The notes under the pieces were generated by a model. It was not told the origin of the DNA. It saw only the letters and a list, made by a program, of their open reading frames with translations, and ran no database searches. Made by a program: the position numbers and the translations under genes. From Bacteroidales bacterium GP1 (GTDB taxonomy: Bacteria > Bacteroidota > Bacteroidia > Bacteroidales > Muribaculaceae), in assembly GCA_001701105.1 (NCBI GenBank), contig DAAI01000034.1:1-19293 (forward strand): DNA of 19,293 nucleotides. Reading direction: 5' to 3'. Positions 7,425 to 14,499 of this stretch are shown here, in pieces. The number at the start of each line of letters is the position of its first letter. Within the stretch, counting starts at the first letter, position 1.

Positions 7425-7447
7425 TGAGATAATTCTCATTAACTTTG
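7425..7447 (+). promoter_or_regulatory. Candidate promoter -7 element and palindrome upstream of rnpA
   Basis: TAACTTTG at 7440-7447 matches the Bacteroidetes -7 consensus TAnnTTTG. The -33 region at the expected distance is poor (only TG of TTTG near 7418-7419). Directly upstream of the -7 element is the inverted repeat TGAGA-TAAT-TCTCA (7425-7438), a possible protein-binding site. The predicted transcription start would be about 85 bases before the rnpA ATG. Confidence 0.45.
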
Positions 7448-7539
7448 CATTGCTTTTCTCCGCAACAACCGTCCGAAATCAAAATGAAGGCGGCGCAGTC
7501 GGAGCGGAAATTATATAGAAAAGCGGAAAGAGTGCGAAT

Positions 7540-8022
7540 ATGGAAGTGGGAAATAAGAAGAATAATCAGACTGCATCTTTCGGTTTCGGCAAGAGGTATC
7601 ACCTCCGGCATACCACTATTGTCGATGCTCTGTTCAAGCATGGGAAAAGCATCTTCAGCCATCCGCTGAGGATGGTATGGCGTGTGGCCGATACCGCTTC
7701 GATAGCTTCTTCCTTCCGCACGGGGCTTCCCCCGAGGGTTGACCCGGTTCAGATTATGGTGATGGTGGGTAAAAAGAAGCGTCGCCACGCTGTAGACCGC
7801 GTGCTGATGCGCCGGAGGATCCGCGAGGCGGTGCGTATACGCGCTCTTCCGGCCCTTAAAACGTGGAGCATAGGGAATCCGGGTAAAACCATTAACCTCG
7901 CCATCCTTTACATCCATAATGACAATTCTTCCTACGCGGAGATTTGCAAGGCCGTTGACAAACTAATGGAAAAGCTATGGATAAAAATCACGACATCCGG
8001 CGAGGAAAGCTGCGCGGAATAG
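7540..8022 (+). CDS. rnpA: Ribonuclease P protein component
   Basis: Protein subunit of RNase P, which assists the catalytic RNA in trimming the 5' leader of precursor tRNAs. The 160-residue product has the family's features: GFGKRYHLRHTTIVDALFKHG near the N-terminus, the central FSHPLRMVW strand, and the basic RNA-binding helix GKKKRRHAVDRVLMRRRIREA (about 77-97, the equivalent of the RNR motif). It is longer than the E. coli protein (119 residues), as is common in Bacteroidetes, because of an insertion around 51-70. Its 3' end overlaps yidD by 46 bases, a gene order (rnpA-yidD) conserved across bacteria. The ATG at 7540 leaves 13 residues ahead of the conserved region. No Shine-Dalgarno sequence is seen. 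Confidence 0.93.
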   Translation: MEVGNKKNNQTASFGFGKRYHLRHTTIVDALFKHGKSIFSHPLRMVWRVADTASIASSFRTGLPPRVDPVQIMVMVGKKKRRHAVDRVLMRRRIREAVRIRALPALKTWSIGNPGKTINLAILYIHNDNSSYAEICKAVDKLMEKLWIKITTSGEESCAE

Positions 8023-8261
8023 TAATAGAGACGGCCCTCCTGCCGGTGCATTTCTATCGCGTTTGCATCTCTCCGCTCTTTCCACCCTCATGCCGCTATA
8101 CGCCCACCTGCTCGGAGTATGCGCTTGAGGCGCTGAGGCAGCATGGGGTGGTGCGTGGCTCGGTGCTTGCCGCCCGACGGATCTGCCGCTGCCATCCTTG
8201 GGGAGGATCAGGCTACGACCCCGTGCCGCCCCCAAGACAAACTCCGGATGTAAAAAAATAA
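7977..8261 (+). CDS. yidD: Membrane protein insertion efficiency factor YidD
   Basis: Small membrane-associated protein thought to aid insertion of membrane proteins by YidC. The product is 94 residues. After a short polar start comes the amphipathic segment ETALLPVHFYRVCISPLF, then the invariant cysteine motif CRYTPTCSEYALEAL (about 40-54) and the C-terminal RRICRCHPWGGSGYDPVP signature. These are diagnostic of the family. The start lies inside rnpA (46-base overlap in another frame), as is frequent for this pair. The gene ends about 60 bases before the TatD-type gene. No yidC is in the window. Confidence 0.93.
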   Translation: MDKNHDIRRGKLRGIVIETALLPVHFYRVCISPLFPPSCRYTPTCSEYALEALRQHGVVRGSVLAARRICRCHPWGGSGYDPVPPPRQTPDVKK

Positions 8262-8322
8262 TTTCATCCCTCACAAAAGAAATTTTACCTTTTTAATTGT
8301 TTTTCTATTGATTCCGCATAAT

Positions 8323-8994
8323 ATGATACTTGATATTCACACCCATCACCCGGCACCCCAACCATTAGCCGTGATCGATGCTTCGCCCCGCAGCGAGGGG
8401 GTGGCTGTCGAGATTGCCGACGGCCAACTTTATAGCGCCGGCATTCATCCATACGACACTATCTCGGAAATCCCGGATGAGATGTGGCAACGCCTCGAGG
8501 AGCTGTTGCGATTGCCGCAGGTTGTGGCGGTGGGAGAATGCGGGGTCGACCTCTCCGGTCGGGGCGGTATGATGTACCGCCAGCTTCAGATATTCCGCCG
8601 CCAGATTGAAATGTCGGAAGCCCTGAAGAAGCCGATGATAGTTCATTGCGTTAAGGCCGATGATGTGATCTGCGGCCTGCGGCGCGACCTGAAGCCTACG
8701 CAGCCATGGGTGATCCACGGATTCAGGCGTAAACCGGGGAGCGCTTCGCAGTTATTGCGTGCCGGGTGTTATCTATCCTATGGCGCAATCTTCAATGAAG
8801 CCTCCCTTGCGGAGACACCCCCGGAGCGCATCCTCGCTGAAACCGATGAAAGCGACAAACCCATCGAGAAAGTGATCCTCGACCTCTCGATCGCCTGCGG
8901 CAGAAACCTTCGTGAAATCATTGCGGAAAACTCTGCCCTGTTTCTGCATCTGCCCCCGCAAACCCCGACGAGTTCAGAATTAATAGAACAATGA
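8323..8994 (+). CDS. TatD family metal-dependent hydrolase
   Basis: Predicted cytoplasmic two-metal phosphodiesterase/DNase of the TatD family. The product is 223 residues, shorter than the usual 255-265. All expected metal ligands are visible: His6 and His8 (DIHTHHP), Glu72 (AVGECGVDLS), His108 (MIVHCVKADDV), His132 (WVIHGFRRKPGSA) and Asp175 (LAETDES). Strand-helix alternation fits a TIM barrel. An in-frame TTG at 8308 would add five residues, but MILDIHTHH at 8323 is the natural beginning of this family. Its position after rnpA-yidD is a common Bacteroidetes arrangement. The physiological substrate is not predictable, so no gene symbol is given. Eleven of these family members are not equivalent to tatD, so the name describes fold rather than role. 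Confidence 0.86.
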   Translation: MILDIHTHHPAPQPLAVIDASPRSEGVAVEIADGQLYSAGIHPYDTISEIPDEMWQRLEELLRLPQVVAVGECGVDLSGRGGMMYRQLQIFRRQIEMSEALKKPMIVHCVKADDVICGLRRDLKPTQPWVIHGFRRKPGSASQLLRAGCYLSYGAIFNEASLAETPPERILAETDESDKPIEKVILDLSIACGRNLREIIAENSALFLHLPPQTPTSSELIEQ

Positions 8995-9008
8995 AATAAT
9001 CAAAAGTA

Positions 9009-9509
9009 ATGAAAAAACTGATAACAATCGCAGCCCTTGCCATCCTCGCTGCCCTCGCAATCCCGGTCAATGCCCAGACGCCGACCGTCTCCCCGGAAGA
9101 ACAGAAAGCTCTTGAATCGGCCAATTGGTACATTCCTCTCAACTATGCCGGTTTCAATTTCGAGATTCCGGCCGGCTCGCTTGTCGACAAAGGCTCAAAG
9201 ATCGTGGTTAAATACCCCGACGGTTCATTCGGAATTTCTATGGAAAATGAAGAATTCCGCGGGGGCAACCAGAAGATTGCATATGAGAAGGCCCGCAGTT
9301 ATGTTAAACGCTATGAACTTAAGGATGCGAAAGTGGAGCGCGTCACTGTCGACGGAGTGAAAGGCGCCAAAGCATCCGGAATGCTCGAGGAGCACGAAGT
9401 GACTGTAATCATCCTTCCTGTCAACGACCAGCAGCTCACCACGGTGATCATGGCAACGCCCAAGCGCCAGGAATGGGCTCAGCATTTCTATACGTCCCTC
9501 AAACGATAG
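9009..9509 (+). CDS. Small secreted protein of unknown function
   Basis: The product is 166 residues with a classic signal peptide (MKKLITIAALAILAALAIPVNAQ, cleavage likely after Ala22), so the mature form should be periplasmic. I do not recognise the mature sequence. It looks like a mixed alpha/beta domain with strands such as GFNFEIPAGSLV, KIVVKYPDGSFGISM, VERVTVDGVKGAKASG and EVTVIILPV, and has no cysteines. It starts 14 bases after the TatD-type gene and ends at a good terminator, so it is probably the last gene of the rnpA transcript or expressed from inside it. Confidence 0.72.
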   Translation: MKKLITIAALAILAALAIPVNAQTPTVSPEEQKALESANWYIPLNYAGFNFEIPAGSLVDKGSKIVVKYPDGSFGISMENEEFRGGNQKIAYEKARSYVKRYELKDAKVERVTVDGVKGAKASGMLEEHEVTVIILPVNDQQLTTVIMATPKRQEWAQHFYTSLKR

Positions 9510-9531
9510 ACATATCCGCATAATCATTTAG

Positions 9532-9562
9532 CCCGGCGAGCGATTCGCCGGGTTTCCTATTT
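9532..9562 (+). terminator. Intrinsic terminator after the secreted-protein gene
   Basis: Perfect 8-bp stem CCCGGCGA (9532-9539) / TCGCCGGG (9545-9552) with a 5-base loop, then a T-rich run TTTCCTATTT. It sits between convergent genes; on the minus strand the run after the hairpin is less T-rich, so it mainly serves the plus strand. Confidence 0.85.
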
Positions 9563-10447
9563 TCAAATTGAGATGATAGGACGGTGGAGGGTGGCCTTTA
9601 GTGCTTTTTCCCTACGGGCTATCAGCTGACGTGAGGCCGGAGTGAGATAGCGGTCGCAAAATTTTGTCCAGATATATTCCACTGCCTGCCGCGAAGGGTG
9701 GATGAGGTCGTCGGCATAGAAGCGATAATCGCGCAAGTCATCGTATAGGATTTCAAAGGCCGGAAAGTACTCGGCATATGGCAGTTGATTGCATATCTCT
9801 TCGCAGGCAAGCAATAATACTGCTTTAGAACGAGCATTACCTTCCATACCATCTTTAAGATGACGGATCGGACTGACTGTGAAGATAATGCGCAGATCAG
9901 GATAACGGCAGCGCAAGCTTTCGGCCAATCCCTTCCAGCGCATCACTATTTCCTCAACAGTAAGTCGGCGCCGGCGGAATGAAGATGCCGGGTATTTATG
10001 GCAATTTGAAACAACATAGCCTATACGATCGGCCAATTCATAAATCCATGCCGTTCCGAAAGTGACGATGAGCGCCTGCGCGGTCGAGAGCGCGTTTTGC
10101 AAATTTACGAGCGCACTGCGGATTTTCAACTCTGTCGCTTCCGGTGTTCCGGCGGTAGCCGATGAATCCATCAGCCATGTCTCGCAAAGCTCATCGCGGA
10201 ATGAGAGGCTCCCGAGTATAGCGTCGGTGAGGATTGCCGGATTGAGTTCCAATGCAAGGTCAAGGATATTTGCGATGGAGGCCGGATTGTAAAGGACGCC
10301 GCAGGTATTCACGCTTGCCTCCCATTGACAATCGCGCATCCTCCCTCCGATGGAGTCGGAGAAGCATGAGCCTAACAACACAATTCCACTATCCGGATCA
10401 AGCATCGCCTCGGCCTGCCGCGGTTCATATTCCGTCCTGAATTTCAT
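9563..10447 (-). CDS. GSCFA domain-containing SGNH-like protein
   Basis: Member of the GSCFA family, named after its N-terminal motif and found mainly in Bacteroidetes and Proteobacteria; it is related in fold to SGNH/GDSL hydrolases. The 294 residues show VLLGSCFSDSIGGRM (motif at 26-30, with Ser27 as the likely block I serine), LIVTFGTAWIYE (about 127-138), RIIFTVSPIRHLKDG and YADDLIHPSRQAVEYIW, whose Asp and His resemble the SGNH block V dyad. There is no signal peptide, so a cytoplasmic location is expected. The natural substrate of the family is not established. It is convergent with the secreted-protein gene and lies downstream of an ATPase remnant on the same strand. The start ATG (10445-10447, complement) leads straight into the conserved MKFRTEYEPR. 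Confidence 0.85.
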   Translation of the reverse strand: MKFRTEYEPRQAEAMLDPDSGIVLLGSCFSDSIGGRMRDCQWEASVNTCGVLYNPASIANILDLALELNPAILTDAILGSLSFRDELCETWLMDSSATAGTPEATELKIRSALVNLQNALSTAQALIVTFGTAWIYELADRIGYVVSNCHKYPASSFRRRRLTVEEIVMRWKGLAESLRCRYPDLRIIFTVSPIRHLKDGMEGNARSKAVLLLACEEICNQLPYAEYFPAFEILYDDLRDYRFYADDLIHPSRQAVEYIWTKFCDRYLTPASRQLIARREKALKATLHRPIISI

Positions 10448-10592
10448 AGTTTTTGTGATGATTTAGTCAAAAACATAAGGCATTTTTAATCATATCCTTC
10501 TTGTTTAACCACTGTAAAACACTAATTTCAAAAGCAATAACACTCGTTATAAAAAGCGATTTTTTCATCATTGTTTTTACATCTCCGGCGAA

Positions 10593-10919
10593 TCATTCTG
10601 AAACAATTTGGCAACGTAAATCGACAGCCGCGGAGTTCCTATGAAACCCCCAATTCTTATTATGTGGGGCTATCAGCCATTCATCCATTAATATTGGAGG
10701 CTCTCCTTCCAGTAATAATCCGGGATCAATTTTTGCCGGTTCAATGTTATTGGCTTGATAATCCGGCTGGCTCATATAAATTACACTACGCGCTTTTTGC
10801 TCTGCCGTGGTAGTCTTGCCACACCATTTTGGGCCACTAATCAACACGGCACCTTTAGCATCCAATTTTTCTGACAATATCCGGTCAGTAATCCGCGGAC
10901 GATGTTCCATTGTACTCAA
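10593..10919 (-). pseudogene. Truncated AAA-type ATPase (AAA_14/DUF4143 family remnant)
   Basis: Only the N-terminal quarter of a family that is normally about 400 residues. The 108 codons read MSTMEHRPRITDRILSEKL, then a Walker A GPKWCGKTTTAE (29-40) and a Walker B-like PPILMDEW (74-81), as in the ATPases with a C-terminal DUF4143 domain. In intact members the DEW motif is followed by IAP, a tryptophan and the rest of the ATPase domain. Here homology stops after IAPHNKNW and the frame ends 18 residues later. I could not find the continuation in the other two frames before the GSCFA gene. The missing sensor and DUF4143 parts make a functional product unlikely. A short regulatory ATP-binding peptide cannot be excluded but is improbable. 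Confidence 0.75.
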
Positions 10920-11043
10920 AATACGCTATTAAGATATCAAAACTTCCTTGGCGAGAAAAAATTAAAGTGAAAGTATTCGCAGCGGCTATTATCTTCTGAT
11001 TGATCTATCGCATTGGAAACAGACGGGTATTCTCAGTAACTAT

Positions 11044-12363
11044 TCAACAGACCACATGGATAATAAATCTTTTATATGAAGATAGGGCAGGAGTTCCATT
11101 ATCTGTTAAACGTAAAATTATGTGTAGAATAGAATTACCTGCATCTTCAGGTATTATGAAACTCACCTTTGAATCATTTGTTTTCAGGTCTATTTCATTT
11201 TTATATGTGCTTGGTTCCTGATAATAAATCCATTGATAAGACAAAGAGTTTCCATCCGGATCATAACTTCCATCAACATCAAGGCGCAATGTTTCTCCCG
11301 GTTTAGCCGATAAATATACCGCTTCCTTAGATGAATCATTTTTGTATTTAATGATAGGATGATGATTTGCTTCATTGTAATTTGAACAAGTTGACCATTG
11401 CATTCTTGCTGCAAAATCATTGAGAATATCAGTCCGCCATCTATTGATTGCTGAGCATCCCTCCGAAGAACTGCCAATCATATAATAAGGATCATATATC
11501 GTTTCATCAAGTCCACTCTTTTTAACCCAGTCCATCGATCTTACATTCGCAACCGGATCTGCATCAAAACGGCCTCCCCAGCCTCCCCAATCTATATGTT
11601 CAGGGAAATTAAGGCCGTTTTCAAGAACATACATAAACGATGGGGAATCTCCTTCCGATGCCCAAATTCTATCAGGGTATTCCAACCCCAACAAACCTCT
11701 ATTCTGAACATTCTCTTTTATCCAATTGTCATCTGGTCCCCACCCATATATTTCTTTATTTCTGATATATAACAGATCCGGAAAATTTGTTACAATCCAT
11801 GCACCTGCATCATCTTGCCCAAGAACATCATATACCCTTATTTTGCTTATAAACTGAGCCACTTCATCTGATGATCTTGAATTCTTTACTTTCCATAATG
11901 CTTGCGCAAGAGTGTTAAGTCCTGACCAAGCAGCAATCCATACCGGTCTTTCGTCAGGCATATCGACAATTTTAATAATATGTTCCGAGCCCGGCGTATC
12001 CATTCCCTCCCCGACTCCTTTCATTCCGGCAGTACGTTGTCCATACTTTAACTTCTCACGAATCGTTTCTTCCTTTGGAAATCCTTTGGAATGGACATTA
12101 AGATTATCCCATGTTTTTTTATAAGCTGTGAGAATTTTATCCACAACCTTAATTTCATCACCTACATTAATAGGAACCCAAGCATGTTGAAATATCACAC
12201 CTTCGAGATCAACTTGATCAAGTGATGTCAAAAGATGCACCAACGATTCCTGATCATCGGGGTCTGAACCTCCAATATCTGTTGAAACAATAAGCCTTGT
12301 TTGCCGCGCTTGTCCAGTTAGATTGAAAATGAACAAGAAAATAAAGAGAAGCCAAGTTTTCAT
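11044..12363 (-). CDS. Secreted DUF1593 (Sde182-like nucleoside-hydrolase-fold) protein
   Basis: The product is 439 residues. A signal peptide (MKTWLLFIFLFIFNLTGQA) is followed by RLIVSTDIGGSDPDDQESLVHLL, the Asp-rich motif that resembles the calcium site of inosine-uridine nucleoside hydrolases and defines the DUF1593/Sde182 N-terminal domain. Further family-like segments are PVWIAAWSGLNTLAQALW, RVYDVLGQDDAGAWI and the tract with GDSPSFMYVL and WGGWGGRF. The last 95 residues (LSAKPGETLRLDVDGSYDPDG, then HIILRLTDNG) form an Ig/cadherin-like domain as in Sde182. Homologues are linked to polysaccharide utilisation, sometimes called cellulose-binding, but the reaction is not established. The gene is clearly more AT-rich than its neighbours, suggesting transfer. 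No consensus promoter is seen upstream, and no SusC/D pair or other carbohydrate enzymes are nearby. Confidence 0.85.
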   Translation of the reverse strand: MKTWLLFIFLFIFNLTGQARQTRLIVSTDIGGSDPDDQESLVHLLTSLDQVDLEGVIFQHAWVPINVGDEIKVVDKILTAYKKTWDNLNVHSKGFPKEETIREKLKYGQRTAGMKGVGEGMDTPGSEHIIKIVDMPDERPVWIAAWSGLNTLAQALWKVKNSRSSDEVAQFISKIRVYDVLGQDDAGAWIVTNFPDLLYIRNKEIYGWGPDDNWIKENVQNRGLLGLEYPDRIWASEGDSPSFMYVLENGLNFPEHIDWGGWGGRFDADPVANVRSMDWVKKSGLDETIYDPYYMIGSSSEGCSAINRWRTDILNDFAARMQWSTCSNYNEANHHPIIKYKNDSSKEAVYLSAKPGETLRLDVDGSYDPDGNSLSYQWIYYQEPSTYKNEIDLKTNDSKVSFIIPEDAGNSILHIILRLTDNGTPALSSYKRFIIHVVC

Positions 12364-12497
12364 AATTATTAATTTGGTATGGTGGTTATTAACTCTATTG
12401 AATTTGCCGGGGCTATATTAATTTGAAGATATATCCGGTTTGAATCAAAGAGTATACATCTATACCAATAATATTAATTTAAAAAATTTTAATTCAG

Positions 12498-13277
12498 TTA
12501 TCTTATACTTACCACAAAGATATTTAATTTTATCAAATAAAACAATTTTTTATCGGGAAAATACTGCATACGTCGGGGATTATCCCGAATATAAAAATTA
12601 AATTGAAACAATTTTGAAGAATATGTCAGATTACATTTTAATTCATGCGCAACTCCTCGGAAAGTATGTGATCTTTTGCGCTTTTTTGCGCCTCTCGGCG
12701 AGGTGGAAGCCGGGGAGGCCGGACCATACTTAATCACCGGCCAACCAAACACTCCTTTTTTAATTGTGACCGGAATCGAATCTCCCTGATGCATCCCCCT
12801 ATAGCGCGATACGCTGACTCCCATAGTCTTGTGGCGCCCGTCGGCGAAGGCTATTTCCGCATAATATGCTTTATAAGGTTCTCCCTGCGCAACATATCGG
12901 CGACCCACTCTCTTTGAACGATGACGGGTTTCTGAGTACTTTCTCACTATCACGGCCATTTCCTTATGCCCTCCAGAGTCGGAGGCTCCCCAGAAATTGA
13001 GGCCAAGCAGCAACGCAATGCAGATTCCGGCCGTGAAGAAAAAATGAACGCAGAAATTCAGAGGATATGAATGGCTTCTTGTCAGGAAGTTCCATTTATT
13101 CCCTAATACTACCCCGGTAATCGCCGCCCCTCCGGCTCCTGCGATCACAGGAACGCGCCAATCCACTAATGTCATCCCATATAAAGCAATAGCGCAACCA
13201 TAGGCCGCCATAGCTACAAGCACGAGAAGGATCATAAGGATAATCTTGCCCGCTCCCGGAGTATTTGATTTGGCCAT
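12498..13277 (-). CDS. Membrane protein with DUF3592-like extracytoplasmic domain and anomalous C-terminus
   Basis: The product is 259 residues as read. Two or three membrane segments lie in the N-terminal half (KIILMILLVLVAMAAYGCAI, VPVIAGAGGAAITGVVL, VHFFFTAGICIALLLGLNF). A soluble beta-rich part follows (about 105-183: KEMAVIVRKYSE, YYAEIAFADGRHKTMGVSV, GDSIPVTIKKGVFGWPVIK), resembling DUF3592-type domains; family assignment is tentative. From residue 197 the frame runs through GCA AAA AAG into about 60 residues of AT-rich translation (LFQFNFYIRDN, KLFYLIKLNIF) that looks like intergenic DNA. In the two other frames stops come soon: TGA at 12643-12645 (one extra A or a -1 shift) and TAA at 12638-12640 (one fewer A). 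The natural C-terminus may therefore end there. The first 196 residues are secure; the tail is not. It is divergent from the M48 protease gene. Confidence 0.65.
   Translation of the reverse strand: MAKSNTPGAGKIILMILLVLVAMAAYGCAIALYGMTLVDWRVPVIAGAGGAAITGVVLGNKWNFLTRSHSYPLNFCVHFFFTAGICIALLLGLNFWGASDSGGHKEMAVIVRKYSETRHRSKRVGRRYVAQGEPYKAYYAEIAFADGRHKTMGVSVSRYRGMHQGDSIPVTIKKGVFGWPVIKYGPASPASTSPRGAKKRKRSHTFRGVAHELKCNLTYSSKLFQFNFYIRDNPRRMQYFPDKKLFYLIKLNIFVVSIR
12681..12687 (-). other. A AAA AAG slippery-type heptamer in frame
   Basis: Read on the minus strand, codons 197-199 of the membrane protein gene are GCA AAA AAG. This creates the A AAA AAG heptamer in the register used for -1 frameshifting in dnaX and some insertion sequences. 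A 6-bp pairing GCGCAA (12676-12681) / TTGCGC (12646-12651 or close) could form downstream but begins without the usual spacer. The site may equally mark a simple indel in the A6 run. Confidence 0.5.
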
Positions 13278-13300
13278 ATTAGATTCATTTTATAATTTTG
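13269..13300 (+). promoter_or_regulatory. Bacteroidetes-type promoter for the M48 protease gene
   Basis: TTTG at 13269-13272, exactly 20 bases, then TAATTTTG at 13293-13300: a full match to the TTTG / TAnnTTTG consensus. The start of transcription would be near 13307, leaving a leader of about 115 bases. The -33 element lies within the first codons of the divergent membrane gene. Confidence 0.75.
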
Positions 13301-13420
13301 CAGATGTAATGACCCGCTTTTTTAATGAAACGTACGTCAGTATGATTTTATTCCTGTTTACTCAAGGCTTTGCGAGGCCTCTAATAAAAATAAAATAAAA
13401 ATAAAACAACACTTAATGAT

Positions 13421-14236
13421 ATGAAGATATGCAAGATTATGCTGGCCGTGATGGCCTCGCTGATTATATCTGCGCCGGCAACGGCTCAGATTAATTGGGG
13501 GAAAGTGGCCCAGGGAGCTATAAAAGGGGTTCAAGCCCTTACGGTGAGCGATGCACAGATGGCCGAGTATGTAAAGGAATCAGTTGCGGCCATGGACAAG
13601 AAGAACCCCGTAATGCCGGAAAACAGCGAATACACCAAACGCCTCAGGAAGCTCACAGAGGGGGTGACATCAGCCGATGGGATTCCTTTGAATTTCAAAG
13701 TATATAATGTAAAGGATATTAACGCTTTCGCCTGCCCCGATGGAAGCGTGCGTGTATTCTCCTCGTTGATGGACATAATGAACGACGATGAGCTGATGGG
13801 CATCATCGGCCATGAGATAGGGCATGTCATGAAGCATCATTCGCGCAAGGCTTTCCAGCAAAGCCTCGTCACGAGCGGACTGCGCGATGTGATAGCTTCT
13901 TCCGGGGGAGTGGTCGCAACCCTGACCGAATCCCAGCTCGGCACATTAGGTGAATCTCTCCTAAATGCAAAATATTCTCGCAAACAAGAGGAAGAAGCCG
14001 ACAATTGCGGCTATGATTTCCTGAAGAGCAATGGTAAAAATCCTTGGGGAATGGTAATGGCATTTGAGAAATTGCAGAAGCTCGAAGGTCAAGGAGGCGC
14101 ATCATCCAACTACATCACCAAAATGTTCTCCTCCCATCCCGAAACCACGGCGCGCATAAAGAAAATGACCCAGCGGTGCAAAAAGGACGGCATCCCGCGC
14201 CCGGCGGAAGATGCCACCGCCACGCCGACCAAATAA
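13421..14236 (+). CDS. Secreted M48 family metalloprotease
   Basis: Zinc endopeptidase of the M48 (Ste24/HtpX-like) family, soluble periplasmic type resembling LoiP/BepA, which act in envelope quality control. The 271 residues begin with a signal peptide (MKICKIMLAVMASLIISAPATAQ, cleavage near Ala22). The central part has NAFACPDGSVRVFSSLMDIM, then the zinc site HEIGHVMKHH (131-140, with His131, His135 and catalytic Glu132). The third ligand lies in KQEEEADNCG (Glu190). The C-terminus SSHPETTARIKKM is the family's usual closing motif. There are no TPR repeats, unlike BepA. The gene is monocistronic, with a consensus promoter 120 bases upstream and a strong terminator 27 bases downstream. The tail PRPAEDATATPTK is low complexity. 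Confidence 0.92.
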   Translation: MKICKIMLAVMASLIISAPATAQINWGKVAQGAIKGVQALTVSDAQMAEYVKESVAAMDKKNPVMPENSEYTKRLRKLTEGVTSADGIPLNFKVYNVKDINAFACPDGSVRVFSSLMDIMNDDELMGIIGHEIGHVMKHHSRKAFQQSLVTSGLRDVIASSGGVVATLTESQLGTLGESLLNAKYSRKQEEEADNCGYDFLKSNGKNPWGMVMAFEKLQKLEGQGGASSNYITKMFSSHPETTARIKKMTQRCKKDGIPRPAEDATATPTK

Positions 14237-14262
14237 CTCCCGCCAGAGGTTGAAATCAATAT

Positions 14263-14309
14263 CCTCCCGAGCCTAACCGGATTAATAAGGCTCGGGAGGA
14301 CAATTTTTT
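14263..14309 (+). terminator. Strong intrinsic terminator after the M48 gene
   Basis: Perfect 12-bp stem CCTCCCGAGCCT (14263-14274) / AGGCTCGGGAGG (14288-14299) with a 13-base loop, then ACAA and a T6 run (14304-14309). It separates the protease from the arabinose operon. Confidence 0.92.
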
Positions 14310-14326
14310 CGGGAAGGAGAGAAAAA

Positions 14327-14342
14327 TATGTTGTAAAACATA
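14327..14342. promoter_or_regulatory. Inverted repeat upstream of the arabinose promoter
   Basis: TATGTT-GTAA-AACATA: perfect 6-bp arms with a 4-base spacer, ending 9 bases before the likely -33 element. It may be a protein-binding site such as a second AraR or an activator site. No T-tract follows, so it is not a terminator. Confidence 0.4.
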
Positions 14343-14351
14343 AAAAATAGG

Positions 14352-14384
14352 GTTGTGAAAAGTAAAAATTAGTGTTAATTTTAC
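14352..14384 (+). promoter_or_regulatory. Likely arabinose operon promoter overlapped by a palindrome (candidate AraR operator)
   Basis: GTTG (14352-14355), 20 bases, then TAATTTTA (14376-14383): one mismatch from consensus in each element. A 23-base imperfect palindrome with arms GTAAAA (14362-14367) and TTTTAC (14379-14384) covers the spacer and -7 element. A bound repressor there would block transcription, which fits AraR control of the operon below. The binding assignment is inference; the symmetry is seen directly. Confidence 0.5.
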
Positions 14385-14499
14385 ATCCAAATTAAAGCGC
14401 AGGTTCCAACCAACCAGACCTCACTTTAAAAAAGCAGTGTGATTTCCATTAAAGCGGTAGTAACTAACCTAATATAAAAACTTTCAACTAACCTGACTC

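Noticed and set aside
8308..8322. TTG start adding five residues to the TatD-type hydrolase
   Set aside because: The family begins at the metal-binding DIHTH segment, well served by the ATG at 8323.
12440..12465. TTTGAATCAAA near-palindrome upstream of the DUF1593 gene
   Set aside because: Short and AT-rich in an AT-rich region; no promoter elements of the Bacteroidetes form lie in the right orientation beside it.
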